DNA of 64,000 nt. Origin: Paenibacillus xylanivorans (GTDB lineage: Bacteria; Bacillota; Bacilli; Paenibacillales; Paenibacillaceae). Position 1 is the first letter of the stretch. Each line of letters starts with the position of its first letter. Shown piece by piece: positions 21,883 through 30,386 of this stretch. The stretch lies in assembly GCF_001280595.1 (NCBI RefSeq), contig NZ_LITU01000023.1:1-64000 (forward strand). Direction: 5' to 3'. A model generated the notes under the pieces. It did not search any database. It was given only the letters and a program-made list of their open reading frames with translations, and had not been told where the DNA came from. A program made the translations under genes and the position numbers.

Positions 21883-23094
21883 ATGCACAACTTTTTTGCC
21901 AAAAAGAGAATCACGGCTTTCCTCTTCATTCTCGTGCTCGTGACATTCTCTGTCCTGAATATCATCCAGTCCTTCGGGCCGATCCAAAAGACGCTGGCCT
22001 CAGCGGACTACCATTATTCCGAAGCCAAAGAACTGATTCACGAACTGGATGACGACATTAATGAACATGTCTTCGACAAATTCGGCTTCGTGGAAGCCTA
22101 CGGATATATGCAGTCACTCATGTGGAAGAACGAGGAGGACAACTTCGAGGTCGTGAAAGACATGGAGGGCAAGCTGCACTATACCTACTTTGCTACAGGG
22201 CCGACGTATACAAAAGATCTATCAGATCGGATTGCTGCGCTGGGAGCACATTTGGACTCCAAAACGAAGCTGACCTATGTGATGACACCAGACAAATACG
22301 TACGGGGATATACGCAGTTCCCGGAAGGCATTCCGTACAATTATAACAACGAAACAGCCGATGGCTTTTTGGCCAATCTCAAGCAGGATGGCATTGATAC
22401 CGTCGATCTACGGGAAGGTTTGTTGGAAAGCGGTATTCCGGCGAAGGATCTCTTTTTCACCACGGATCACCACTGGAAAATCAAGACCGCGTTCTGGGCC
22501 TTCGGCCAGCTCGTGAATCATCTGGACGGCATGTACGACAAACCGCTGGACCCGGATCATTATTTCACGGACTTAAATAACTATAATGTGGTTCCGTATC
22601 AGGATATTTTTATTGGATCACAGGGTCGAAAAGCCGGGAAATATTTCGCTGGTGACGATGACTTTGACCTAATCTATCCGAAGTTCAAAACGGACTATTC
22701 CTTCTACTTCAAGACCGGCGAGACGGAAGCCACACTGAACGGCCGCTTCGAGGATGCTCTGCTCACGACCCATCCGCTGAATGTGCAAGGAGCCACCTAT
22801 GATCTGACCGCTGACAAGTACTTTACGTACCTGTACGGGAATCAGGGGATCGTTCATGTGGTGAACAAGGACAAACCGAACGGACTCAAAGTGCTGTTCA
22901 TCAAGGATTCTCTCGCAGTGCCGATGATCTCCTTCCTGTCGACTGTCGTGTCCGAGATTTACTTGATCGATCCGCGGTATTACACGGGAGACATCATGGA
23001 TTTCGCCAGCAAAACCGACCTGGATCACGTCTTTGTGTCGATATCACCGCAGGATCTCGTAGATGAATTTTTCCCTTACGGATCGAAAGATTAA
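21883..23094 (+). CDS. AlgX/AlgJ-like SGNH O-acetyltransferase (DHHW family)
   Basis: A membrane-tethered extracytoplasmic protein of 403 residues. The N-terminal hydrophobic helix (about 8-25) is an uncleaved anchor or signal. The catalytic motifs of the AlgX/AlgJ SGNH fold are in place: Asp195 and His197 in TTDHHWK, and the nucleophile Ser343 in FIKDSLAVP. It should receive acetyl groups from the MBOAT protein and place them on the growing glucan outside the cell. The start at 21883 lies 20 bases after the MBOAT stop with a GAGAAGG site; longer readings run through the MBOAT gene. It is the last gene of the operon. Confidence 0.88.
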   Translation: MHNFFAKKRITAFLFILVLVTFSVLNIIQSFGPIQKTLASADYHYSEAKELIHELDDDINEHVFDKFGFVEAYGYMQSLMWKNEEDNFEVVKDMEGKLHYTYFATGPTYTKDLSDRIAALGAHLDSKTKLTYVMTPDKYVRGYTQFPEGIPYNYNNETADGFLANLKQDGIDTVDLREGLLESGIPAKDLFFTTDHHWKIKTAFWAFGQLVNHLDGMYDKPLDPDHYFTDLNNYNVVPYQDIFIGSQGRKAGKYFAGDDDFDLIYPKFKTDYSFYFKTGETEATLNGRFEDALLTTHPLNVQGATYDLTADKYFTYLYGNQGIVHVVNKDKPNGLKVLFIKDSLAVPMISFLSTVVSEIYLIDPRYYTGDIMDFASKTDLDHVFVSISPQDLVDEFFPYGSKD

Positions 23095-23171
23095 CTCGGT
23101 GAAGGATCATACTTTACCACTACAGTAGTTAAACATAAGACAGGGTACCCTTTTTTTGTAATCCTATAGAA

Positions 23172-23618
23172 TCAGTTTCGTTCACGCTTCGCCTTTTGTT
23201 CCTTATAATATTGTAAAACGTCCCGCGGGCTGCCTTGAAACGCTCTTTCCTTGCCATATACATACGCCTGCTCCAAATAAGCAAAAGCCTCATCATGCTG
23301 CTCAAGTCGCATGCAGACGATGCCAAGATCAATTACAGGACCGGTATTAATATCCGAACCTCGCGTTTGCAATGCTATTTCAGCCCACGGCTTCGCCAGT
23401 GTGAACTGCTCCAGGTCCATATGTGCATTCACATGACAGGAAGCAATCCAGCTCGCAATCTCCCAGTCCGTCTTCGGCTCGGGCAGCATCCCCCAAGCCT
23501 GATCATAATAGATCAGGGCTTGCTCATGCTGCTGCGTTTCATTGAGAACATTGCCTGCTTCTACCGTTCCAATAATTTCTCTCTCCAGTTCAGGATGCTC
23601 CGGCGTCAGTTCCTTCAT
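23172..23618 (-). CDS. small TPR-like protein
   Basis: A 148-residue cytosolic protein of helical repeats resembling tetratricopeptide units (NVLNETQQHEQALIYYDQAW, MRLEQHDEAFAYLEQAY). Its start overlaps the stop of the SUKH gene (ATGA), with GGAGGGGG upstream inside that gene, so the two are translationally coupled. It probably mediates protein contacts. Similar TPR proteins are often found beside SUKH immunity-type genes, but no toxin gene is visible here. Confidence 0.7.
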   Translation of the reverse strand: MKELTPEHPELEREIIGTVEAGNVLNETQQHEQALIYYDQAWGMLPEPKTDWEIASWIASCHVNAHMDLEQFTLAKPWAEIALQTRGSDINTGPVIDLGIVCMRLEQHDEAFAYLEQAYVYGKERAFQGSPRDVLQYYKEQKAKRERN

Positions 23619-24064
23619 TCCGTACCCCCCTCCTCCAGTTCGAAATACCACTCCAGAAACTTACTGAAACTCGCCCACTGCGGTGTACTTTCGCCGCTCA
23701 GGAAACGCTCGATCGACTCACCAAGTTCGACCAGAGCCACTTCACCCGTTTGGCGGTTGTAAAAGAATCCACCCTCGCCCTCAAAGCTGTCCAGCGGTAT
23801 GTAGGATTCTGGCAATCCCAACGTGAGTTGAGCCACTGTCATGTCCTCCAAATATACGGTGTTTTCCATAACCCAGCAGATCTGATAGATCTCTTGATGC
23901 CTGCTGTAAAAGGTGGGACCATCATCTGCATGCAAATAAAAATGTGCAAAATCAGAATCAAGATCAATACCCAGTTTACGTAAAGCATCTTCGTACTCTG
24001 CTGGCACATCTTCATGCCACCAGCCCTGATTTTGACAATAATCAATCACTTTATTGGATAACAT
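23615..24064 (-). CDS. SUKH (SMI1/KNR4) family protein
   Basis: A 149-residue protein. The order of motifs fits the SUKH superfamily: an N-terminal helix pair (VPAEYEDALRKLGIDLDSDF), then ICWVMEN, LPESYIPLDSFEGEGGFFYN and GEVALVELGES near the C terminus, where the GEGGFFYN/LV-E pattern is characteristic. Members of this superfamily are frequently immunity proteins of polymorphic toxin systems, but many are orphans. AGGAGG lies six bases before the ATG. It is followed by a coupled TPR gene. Confidence 0.7.
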   Translation of the reverse strand: MLSNKVIDYCQNQGWWHEDVPAEYEDALRKLGIDLDSDFAHFYLHADDGPTFYSRHQEIYQICWVMENTVYLEDMTVAQLTLGLPESYIPLDSFEGEGGFFYNRQTGEVALVELGESIERFLSGESTPQWASFSKFLEWYFELEEGGTE

Positions 24065-24173
24065 ATTAAGCCTCCTAATGAATCGAAGATGATGCAGTCA
24101 TGATGAGTAAACCCTCTGGTACTAGTTTATCTGTACCTATATAACGATATAACCTAGCCTGTTATCCGTTAAA

Positions 24174-24653
24174 TCACGAAAAAGGTTTAACAGGTATCCA
24201 TACTTGGGGAGGAAGCCCCTGACCTCTATATACCTCAAGTTCCGGAATCCCCGCGTGCTTGTAAGGGGTGGCTGCGAACCATTCGTTCATAATATACTGC
24301 CACAACTGCTGTATCGCTTCTGGCGCCAGCTCATCGGCTTCAAACACCATCCAATGGGACGCAGGAATCTCTATTGAAAACAAACCCTCAGGTACTCCCC
24401 CAGAGTGTGAAGTTGCGATCCAGTATTCCATTTGATCGCTGTGCAGTTCTCTCTGATCTACACAAATACCGACCAAACCGGAGACGGCCCCGTTATTAAA
24501 CTCATTTAAACGATCTTCAATCCCGTCTGCCAGAGCTTCCTGCCACATCTTTGGAATCTCTCTCAAATTCTCGCCATCCACACAAGAGAAAGTTCTTTTA
24601 ATGCCTACGAAAGTTAGGGACTGCTGTTCAATCACGTTATTACTCACATTCAT
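24174..24653 (-). CDS. GyrI-like effector-binding domain protein
   Basis: A 159-residue stand-alone small-molecule-binding domain of the GyrI/AraC-effector type, with no DNA-binding part. Seen in order: FVGIKRTFSC at the start, GLVGICVDQ, MEYWIATSHSGGVPEGLFSIEIPASHWMVFEA in the middle and the PELEVYRG...VWIPVK end, with conserved Trp and Glu positions. AAGGAG lies eight bases before the ATG. Relatives bind drugs or inhibit gyrase; the role here is unknown. Confidence 0.8.
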   Translation of the reverse strand: MNVSNNVIEQQSLTFVGIKRTFSCVDGENLREIPKMWQEALADGIEDRLNEFNNGAVSGLVGICVDQRELHSDQMEYWIATSHSGGVPEGLFSIEIPASHWMVFEADELAPEAIQQLWQYIMNEWFAATPYKHAGIPELEVYRGQGLPPQVWIPVKPFS

Positions 24654-24694
24654 GGAATGGGCTCCTTTCAGAAATGAACGAATTATTTAGCTGG

Positions 24695-25369
24695 CTATAC
24701 ATCATCTTCAGAAGACAGATTAATTGCAGAACGATATGGAGTGTGGTTTCCCATCACCCATTCATGAAACAATTGGTGAGCGCTGCTGGCATCCGGAGCC
24801 ATGAAGAGATACGTCCCCTCCACCTCACGGCGGCTCAGCCTGGAATCAAAAAGCTCCCGATCCTCTTCTTCGTTCAAAACAATTCGGTACGTCCCATCTT
24901 CCTCACGGAATCCGATCGCGTGCACATTCGTATTTTGTTTATAATAACCCAGCTGCAACATCACTGGTTGCTCTTCTGCCATTTCCCCTGTAGAGGTCGG
25001 GTTAGAAAACTCCTCGTCAAATCTCTCTTCTTCCAGCACGATGCCCTTAAAGAAACCATCAACCACCCTGCCCAGACGATCCACGATGAAATTTGCATAT
25101 TCATAGGGAAACTGTTGGATCTCGTACACATCCCGATCCGAATGATGCCATTGCAGATGCTCCATGATTTTGGAATATGTGAAGCTAACTGCGCTTGCCA
25201 TTTCCCGATCCAACGGCTGGTCTGCGGTGAGACGGGTCAGTTCCATAATACTGTTCACATACTTCCAGAATAACATTTGGTCGAAGCGCGCCTCCTCGTG
25301 CAGCATGTACAAAAAGGTATTCTCCTCCGCGCGCGCATTGCGCATCAGTTCTTGAAGTGATTGTTCCAT
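24695..25369 (-). CDS. hypothetical protein, unknown family
   Basis: I do not recognise this 224-residue soluble protein. The first half is helical (QSLQELMRNARAEENTFLYM, DQMLFWKYVNSIMELTRL), and the second half is beta-rich and ends acidic (SSEDDV). No signal peptide or membrane segment is seen. GGGGGA lies ten bases before the ATG; a TTG six bases earlier is also possible. It sits near SUKH and GyrI-like genes on the same strand, but about 40 bases separate it from the next, so cotranscription is likely rather than shown. Confidence 0.6.
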   Translation of the reverse strand: MEQSLQELMRNARAEENTFLYMLHEEARFDQMLFWKYVNSIMELTRLTADQPLDREMASAVSFTYSKIMEHLQWHHSDRDVYEIQQFPYEYANFIVDRLGRVVDGFFKGIVLEEERFDEEFSNPTSTGEMAEEQPVMLQLGYYKQNTNVHAIGFREEDGTYRIVLNEEEDRELFDSRLSRREVEGTYLFMAPDASSAHQLFHEWVMGNHTPYRSAINLSSEDDV

Positions 25370-25570
25370 ATACAATATATCCCCCTGGGTTTTACTATAA
25401 ATACTGTATCAAAAGAGCAAGACGATTGGAAATGGAGAGATTTCTATTTACCCAATTCAAAAGCCCACGATGAGCAGGATACTTCGCAGCTAAGCTTAAT
25501 TTCCTTATTTTGGTGCAACTTCCCTCTCATTCTTTCGTCTAATGATTGACTAACAACGAAGGAGATGACT

Positions 25571-26176
25571 ATGCGAATAAGTTGCAGTCCTGGTTTCCCC
25601 GGAAGCATGATTGGTTCAATTGATCTTCAGCCTACCAAGTTTAATACGGGCGTTTCCAGCAAGAGCGAGATTATCCATCATGTTGATCCTGAACTCATTG
25701 CTATTCCTTACATCGAAGACCCCGGATTCGGTTCAACCTTTGATGTGATGAAGATCATGAAGGGAACGTACCAAGAGGAATTTCAAGAGAGCTATGATGT
25801 GGAATTTACGATTGATGTGGATAAAAAGGGGTACATTACCCAGTTCGAGCATACCTTTGCTCTGGAGCGTTATCTTGATCTTGTGCGGACGCAGTCCTAT
25901 AAAGTGATCAAGACGAATTGGAAGGGACGTTCCTTCCATGTCATGACTTACAGTTATATGGAGGAAGTGTGCAACCCGGATAATTTAATCTTCAGATGTG
26001 ACCCTGCAGAGGATGTTTTCGTCGTAGCAGAACTTGTTCCCTATTCTGTCGGTGGTGTTGTGGTGCAGCCCAACAATGTATACCTTCACCTCCGTGCATT
26101 AATCTCGGCAAGAGATGATCTCTACCCGATCGACTATATGTGTGAACCTGATTTCGATCTAAGCATCGAAGCCTAA
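25571..26176 (+). CDS. hypothetical protein, unknown family
   Basis: A 201-residue soluble protein that I do not recognise. It begins MRISCSPGFPGSMIGSIDLQ and contains alternating beta strands and acidic stretches (YDVEFTIDVDKKGYITQFEH). AAGGAG lies seven bases before the second ATG, which is chosen over the one at 25565. It is transcribed away from the neighbouring cluster and ends in its own terminator. Codon use and composition look like the rest of the window. Confidence 0.6.
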   Translation: MRISCSPGFPGSMIGSIDLQPTKFNTGVSSKSEIIHHVDPELIAIPYIEDPGFGSTFDVMKIMKGTYQEEFQESYDVEFTIDVDKKGYITQFEHTFALERYLDLVRTQSYKVIKTNWKGRSFHVMTYSYMEEVCNPDNLIFRCDPAEDVFVVAELVPYSVGGVVVQPNNVYLHLRALISARDDLYPIDYMCEPDFDLSIEA

Positions 26177-26199
26177 GTTCTACTTCATTTAAATACAGC

Positions 26200-26248
26200 A
26201 AAGAGCACAAAGCGTTCCTGACTTACTCCGGATCACCTGTGCTCTTTT
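26200..26248 (+). terminator. terminator
   Basis: AAAGAGCACA (26200-26209) pairs with TGTGCTCTTT (26238-26247), followed by a T. It ends the 25571-26176 gene; the A run on the other side could serve the opposite direction as well. Confidence 0.8.
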
Positions 26249-26297
26249 GAATATAGATTCGTTTCACCGAAAAAAATCAAATCTCAGAGGTGGTTAA

Positions 26298-26510
26298 ATG
26301 GATTTTCGAGAAGAAACACCCGAAGCAAAAAGAGAACGTTTGAGACAAGAAGAATTAAAAGGAAACCCCATGGGAACGTTTGGTAATGGCATAAATCGTG
26401 CTCAATTTGGAAGCTTATCCGATTTAGTTGGCGGTTTGGGATGGAAAGGCACTGGAATCCTCATTATGTTATTGCTAATTGGGTATGTCATTTATAAATT
26501 AGTGTTCTAA
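26298..26510 (+). CDS. small DUF6366-like membrane protein
   Basis: A 70-residue protein with a charged N terminus (TPEAKRERLRQEELKGNPMG), a short NRAQFGSLSDLVGGLGWKG block and one C-terminal membrane helix (ILIMLLLIGYVIYKL). The layout matches the DUF6366 family of short Bacillales proteins, function unknown. AGAGGTGG lies just upstream of the ATG. Confidence 0.68.
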   Translation: MDFREETPEAKRERLRQEELKGNPMGTFGNGINRAQFGSLSDLVGGLGWKGTGILIMLLLIGYVIYKLVF

Positions 26511-26550
26511 AAAGGATAGGGACAACTATGCACTTTTCGCTACTTGAATA

Positions 26551-26589
26551 AATAAGCGTATTCCAAACTTTCCACCGAATACGCTTATT
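26551..26589. terminator. bidirectional terminator
   Basis: AATAAGCGTATTC (26551-26563) pairs perfectly with GAATACGCTTATT (26577-26589), between the convergent DUF6366-like and MgtC genes. Confidence 0.75.
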
Positions 26590-26611
26590 CGTTTGCAAAA
26601 TTACTCAACCA

Positions 26612-27115
26612 TTAGGCACTCAAGTCCTTCTTTTCTTCCTTTGCCACCAGCTTCCTGTGCTCCCACTTCTCAATCCAACCCCCAACCCGGATGAAAAAGA
26701 AAGCCACCGCCATCGAGAAGGTCACAATTCCATAGAAACCGGCGCCCGTACCAATACCTACCCCACCTGCAAATAGAATCATCGCTGCAGATGTCAAACC
26801 TTTCACTTCGAATCCGGCCTTCATGATCAGTCCTGCTCCGAGAAAGCCGAGGCCCGAGACGATCTGAGCTGCCAGGCGCATCGGGTCCATCATCGTTCGG
26901 TTATGCAGCTGTCCGTACACTTCAACGCTCTCAATGGATACGATTGTAATCAGCGCAGAAGCAACCGTTACGAACGTATACGTCTTTACACCAGCCGGTT
27001 TGTTCTTATGGGTCCGATCGAATCCGATTAATAGCCCCAGAACCGCACTGATTAGAATTCGAACATAATATTCAAAAGGCACTGAATTGCCCATCCAGGA
27101 TGTAAACGTTATCAT
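26612..27115 (-). CDS. MgtC/SapB family membrane protein
   Basis: A 167-residue membrane protein of the MgtC/SapB family. About four to five hydrophobic segments are visible, together with the family motifs LGLLIGFDRTHKNKPAGVKTYTFV, RLAAQIVSGLGFLGAGLI and LTSAAMI. Related proteins help growth at low Mg2+ or in host cells and, in some species, modulate the F-ATPase. The ATG at 27115 is preferred to a GTG at 27127 because TGAGG lies at the right distance. It is 33 bases downstream of the LacI-type regulator on the same strand, so readthrough from that gene is possible. Confidence 0.85.
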   Translation of the reverse strand: MITFTSWMGNSVPFEYYVRILISAVLGLLIGFDRTHKNKPAGVKTYTFVTVASALITIVSIESVEVYGQLHNRTMMDPMRLAAQIVSGLGFLGAGLIMKAGFEVKGLTSAAMILFAGGVGIGTGAGFYGIVTFSMAVAFFFIRVGGWIEKWEHRKLVAKEEKKDLSA

Positions 27116-27148
27116 ATTTAACCTCACTACATCCGAAACTCATCTTTG

Positions 27149-28180
27149 TTAATTCTGGATCGAGGAACACGAGTTTCTCTCTATTATTTTGCTTGGAACG
27201 ATCCTGTTATTCTCGTACGATCCCTCCAAGATACCCAGCTTATGCATGAGCAGTCTTACCGACTGAACACCCAGTTCGGATGGTTGCAGATCCATTCCCG
27301 TCAAAGAAGGCCTTACCTGGTGCATCATGGACTGATCGCCGCAGATGACAAACAAAGAGATATCTTCCGGCACACGAAGACCCGCGTCGTTGATGGCATT
27401 GAGAGCGCTAAATGCAGTACGGTCATCGTCTGCAATAATGGCCGTAGGCCTCTCCGTGTGGTTCTTCACACTATGAAGTGTCTCATCATAGCCGTATTTA
27501 ATATATTTGTCTGAATGGATACCCGGTTTATAATGGATCATTCCGGGCTGGATCATAACACCATGCTCCTGCAGCACCCGGACGAACTCTTCCGTACGTT
27601 CAATGGAAACGGTCATCTGCTCCCCGGCGTTCAGGAACATGATGTTCCGGTGCCCAAGTCCAAGTAAATAATCGCAAATATCGCGGATAACCTGCTTATT
27701 GTCGTTATTGACCGTAGAGACGCCCTGGAGTCCCTTGTTAATGATTTTGCCAATTGTGACGAACGGAATTTCATTCTGATACAGCAGGTTGATCCGGTCA
27801 TCCTCTTCCGTAGGTCCCAGCACAATGGCTCCGTCAATAGGATAACTTGCCAGTGAAGGTGTCTTTACCTCTTCCGCAGCAATCATGTCCAGAAGCACCC
27901 GGTATCCGTAATTGGAAGCTTCCAGAATGACGCCGTTGATAAACTGATTATGGAACACGCTGAAAAAGAATTTTCCGTGCGGAATCGTAAGCCCGATCGC
28001 CATTGTTTTCTTGGTGACCAGGCTTCTTGCAATATGATTCGGCACGTAATTCAATTCCTTCGAGATTTGCAGCACTTTCTCGGTTACCTTTTTGCTCGTT
28101 GGCCTTTTCTGGCTGAATACGTTGGATACCGTTCCCTTCGATACACCCGCCAGACGGGCTACATCGTCAATCTTTGCCAT
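27149..28180 (-). CDS. LacI-family transcriptional regulator
   Basis: A 343-residue sugar-responsive repressor. The N-terminal helix-turn-helix and hinge are clear (IDDVARLAGVSKGTVSNVFS, then LNYVPNHIARSLVTKKT), followed by a periplasmic-binding-protein-like effector domain. GAGGAGAGG precedes the ATG at 28180. It is the last gene of the leftward Opp-type transporter cluster, and the palindromes centred on ACCGGT upstream of that cluster (34678-34758) are the expected LacI-type operators. It is thus the likely local repressor, with an oligosaccharide as inducer. Confidence 0.88.
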   Translation of the reverse strand: MAKIDDVARLAGVSKGTVSNVFSQKRPTSKKVTEKVLQISKELNYVPNHIARSLVTKKTMAIGLTIPHGKFFFSVFHNQFINGVILEASNYGYRVLLDMIAAEEVKTPSLASYPIDGAIVLGPTEEDDRINLLYQNEIPFVTIGKIINKGLQGVSTVNNDNKQVIRDICDYLLGLGHRNIMFLNAGEQMTVSIERTEEFVRVLQEHGVMIQPGMIHYKPGIHSDKYIKYGYDETLHSVKNHTERPTAIIADDDRTAFSALNAINDAGLRVPEDISLFVICGDQSMMHQVRPSLTGMDLQPSELGVQSVRLLMHKLGILEGSYENNRIVPSKIIERNSCSSIQN

Positions 28181-28267
28181 TAGGAACAACCTCTCCTCAA
28201 CACTAGTTCGATTTCGTCCTCGCGAGTTCAAAGATGACTGATTGTATCATCAGGTTCATGTCGATGG

Positions 28268-29314
28268 TTAGGATGTCCTGGATTGCACCTCATCCTCAGT
28301 CTCGATTGGAACGCCGCGAAGCTGAAGCTGCTCGGCATAATGACAGGCAGCAAAATGATTATATCCTACTTCACGGAGTTCAGGAACTTGCTGGATGCAT
28401 TTATCCGTCTTGTAGGAACATCGGGGATGAAAATGACAACCGCTTGGCGGATTGGCCGGATTCGGTACTTCCCCCTCCAGTATAATTCGTTCTTTTTTGA
28501 AATCCGGATTCGGTTGGGGCACGGCTGACATTAGCGCTTCCGTATAAGGATGCTGAGGATGCGAGAACAGCGATTCCGTTGTCGCCAGTTCCACAATTCT
28601 GCCCAGATGCATCACCGCTACCCGGTCAGAAATGTTCTGTACGATGGAAAGATCATGCGAAATGAAGATATATGTGATCTTGAATTGCTCCTGCAAATCC
28701 TTGAGCAGGTTGATAATCTGAGCCTGAATCGAAACATCCAGGGCAGAGACCGCTTCATCACAGACAATCAGTCTGGGTTGTGTAATGAGCGCACGCGCAA
28801 TAGCTATCCGCTGCCGCTGTCCTCCCGAAAATGCATGTGGGTATCGTTTCAGGTAACTCACATTCAGACCTGTTTTCTCGGCAATCTCCATCACCTTCTC
28901 TTCCACCTCAGCCCTGCTCAGCTTAAAGTTCGCAATTAGCGGTTCGGCGATAATATCGAATACGCTCATTCGGGGGCTCAGTGAGGAATACGGGTCCTGA
29001 AAGATCATCTGGATGTCCTTGCGATATGCCTTGATCTCTTTCCCCTTCAAGTTAAGGTAATTCACTTCTTTTCCATCTTCCGCATGATAGACTACATCGC
29101 CTGAAGAAGCATCCACACCTCTGACGATACAGCGTCCAAGCGTCGTTTTTCCACAGCCGGATTCTCCGACGATACTCAAGGTTTCCCCTTCAAGGAGTTC
29201 AAATGAAATTTCGTTCAGAATATGAATGGGTTTTGGCTTTTTGAACAGGGCTTTTTTGGATTTGACCTGAAAGCTTTTGTTCAGGTTGAGGACTTCAAGA
29301 ATGGGTTTGGTCAT
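28268..29314 (-). CDS. Opp/Dpp-type ABC transporter ATPase (F-like)
   Basis: A 348-residue ATP-binding subunit of the oligopeptide-type importer family. Visible are Walker A (GESGCGKTT), the signature FSGGQRQRIAIARAL, Walker B (LIVCDEAVSALD), the H-loop (FISHDLS) and the C-terminal oligo_HPY region with its Cys-rich segment (SGCHFHPRCSYKTDKC). Its ATG overlaps the stop of the D-like ATPase gene (ATGA), with AAGGAG upstream, so the two are coupled. It pairs with that ATPase to power the two permeases. Confidence 0.92.
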   Translation of the reverse strand: MTKPILEVLNLNKSFQVKSKKALFKKPKPIHILNEISFELLEGETLSIVGESGCGKTTLGRCIVRGVDASSGDVVYHAEDGKEVNYLNLKGKEIKAYRKDIQMIFQDPYSSLSPRMSVFDIIAEPLIANFKLSRAEVEEKVMEIAEKTGLNVSYLKRYPHAFSGGQRQRIAIARALITQPRLIVCDEAVSALDVSIQAQIINLLKDLQEQFKITYIFISHDLSIVQNISDRVAVMHLGRIVELATTESLFSHPQHPYTEALMSAVPQPNPDFKKERIILEGEVPNPANPPSGCHFHPRCSYKTDKCIQQVPELREVGYNHFAACHYAEQLQLRGVPIETEDEVQSRTS

Positions 29315-30354
29315 TGTGCTTCTCCTTCTCTCTGGTCCGTGTACAGAAAACATCTGACCATATGCTGGTCGGAGATCGCGGTTTTCGGTACAGCTTGTTG
29401 ATTGCATACACCTTCAATCCTGTCCTTGCAGCGATCATAGAATCCGCACATCGGAGGCATGTTGATTGGCATCGGAACGGAACCTTCGATGGAATCCAGC
29501 CGTTTGCTTTTATTCCCTCCCAGTCTGGGCATCGATTTAAGCAACCCTTTCGTGTAGGGATGCTTCGGATTGTTGAAGATTTCCCTCATCGGTGCCTGCT
29601 CAACAATTCTTCCGAGGTACATCACCGCAACCTCATCACACATCTCGGCGATAATACCCAGATCATGGGTCACCAGCAGAATGGCCATGCCAAACTCCGC
29701 CTGCAGGCTTTTCATGAGTTCCAGTACTTGAGCCTGAATGGTCACATCGAGCGCCGTTGTGGGCTCATCGGCAATCAGAATTTCGGGGTTACAGGACAGC
29801 GCCATGGAGATCATCGCCCGCTGACGCATACCTCCTGAAAATTCATGCGGATATTGATCGAAACGCTTGGCCTGATCGGAAATACCGACTTTGCTCAGCA
29901 TCTCTAATGCAATTTTTTTGGCCTCTTTTTTGTTCTTCGTCTGATGAATTCGGATGGCTTCCATGATCTGATTCCCGATGGTATACATCGGTGAAAAGGC
30001 CGTCATCGGCTCCTGAAAGATCATCGAAATTTTGCGACCGCGGATGGAGCGGATCTGCTTGCCCGTCGGTTTCAGAGATAAGAGATTCATACCATGGAGG
30101 GCCAATTCCGAGTCGGAATTGTAAGTGATTGTTCCACTCGTTTCACATTCCTTGGGATTGATACTGATGATCGATCGGCTTGTCAGGCTTTTGCCGCAGC
30201 CCGATTCCCCGACAAGCCCAAGGGTTTTGCCTTTGTATATATTGAAGTCGACTCCATCCACGGCATTCATGACGCCGTTTTCCATCTGAATCCGAATCTT
30301 CAGGTCTTGAACGGACAGTAAAGGTTGCTCCTTATGAACGGCTTGAGTTGCCAT
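29311..30354 (-). CDS. Opp/Dpp-type ABC transporter ATPase (D-like)
   Basis: A 347-residue ATPase subunit, partner of the F-like protein. Visible are Walker A (GESGCGKSLTSR), the signature FSGGMRQRAMISMAL, Walker B (LIADEPTTALD), the H-loop (LVTHDLG) and a C-terminal Cys cluster (PPMCGFYDRCKDRIEGVC) of the oligo_HPY type. GAGGGGA lies before the ATG. The gene starts 32 bases after the permease gene, in the same operon. Confidence 0.92.
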   Translation of the reverse strand: MATQAVHKEQPLLSVQDLKIRIQMENGVMNAVDGVDFNIYKGKTLGLVGESGCGKSLTSRSIISINPKECETSGTITYNSDSELALHGMNLLSLKPTGKQIRSIRGRKISMIFQEPMTAFSPMYTIGNQIMEAIRIHQTKNKKEAKKIALEMLSKVGISDQAKRFDQYPHEFSGGMRQRAMISMALSCNPEILIADEPTTALDVTIQAQVLELMKSLQAEFGMAILLVTHDLGIIAEMCDEVAVMYLGRIVEQAPMREIFNNPKHPYTKGLLKSMPRLGGNKSKRLDSIEGSVPMPINMPPMCGFYDRCKDRIEGVCNQQAVPKTAISDQHMVRCFLYTDQREGEAQ

Positions 30355-30386
30355 GCTATCCCCTCGCTTGCCTAGTATTTGGACAA

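Noticed and set aside
20441-23094. Teichoic acid D-alanylation (dltB/dltD) genes
   Set aside because: MBOAT and SGNH-like genes also occur in dlt operons, but dltA and dltC are absent and the DHHW motif plus the synthase neighbour fit polymer acetylation better.
23133-23160. AGGGTACCCT plus T run as a terminator
   Set aside because: The arms abut with no loop, so the stem would be too short to be a convincing terminator; left out of the feature list.
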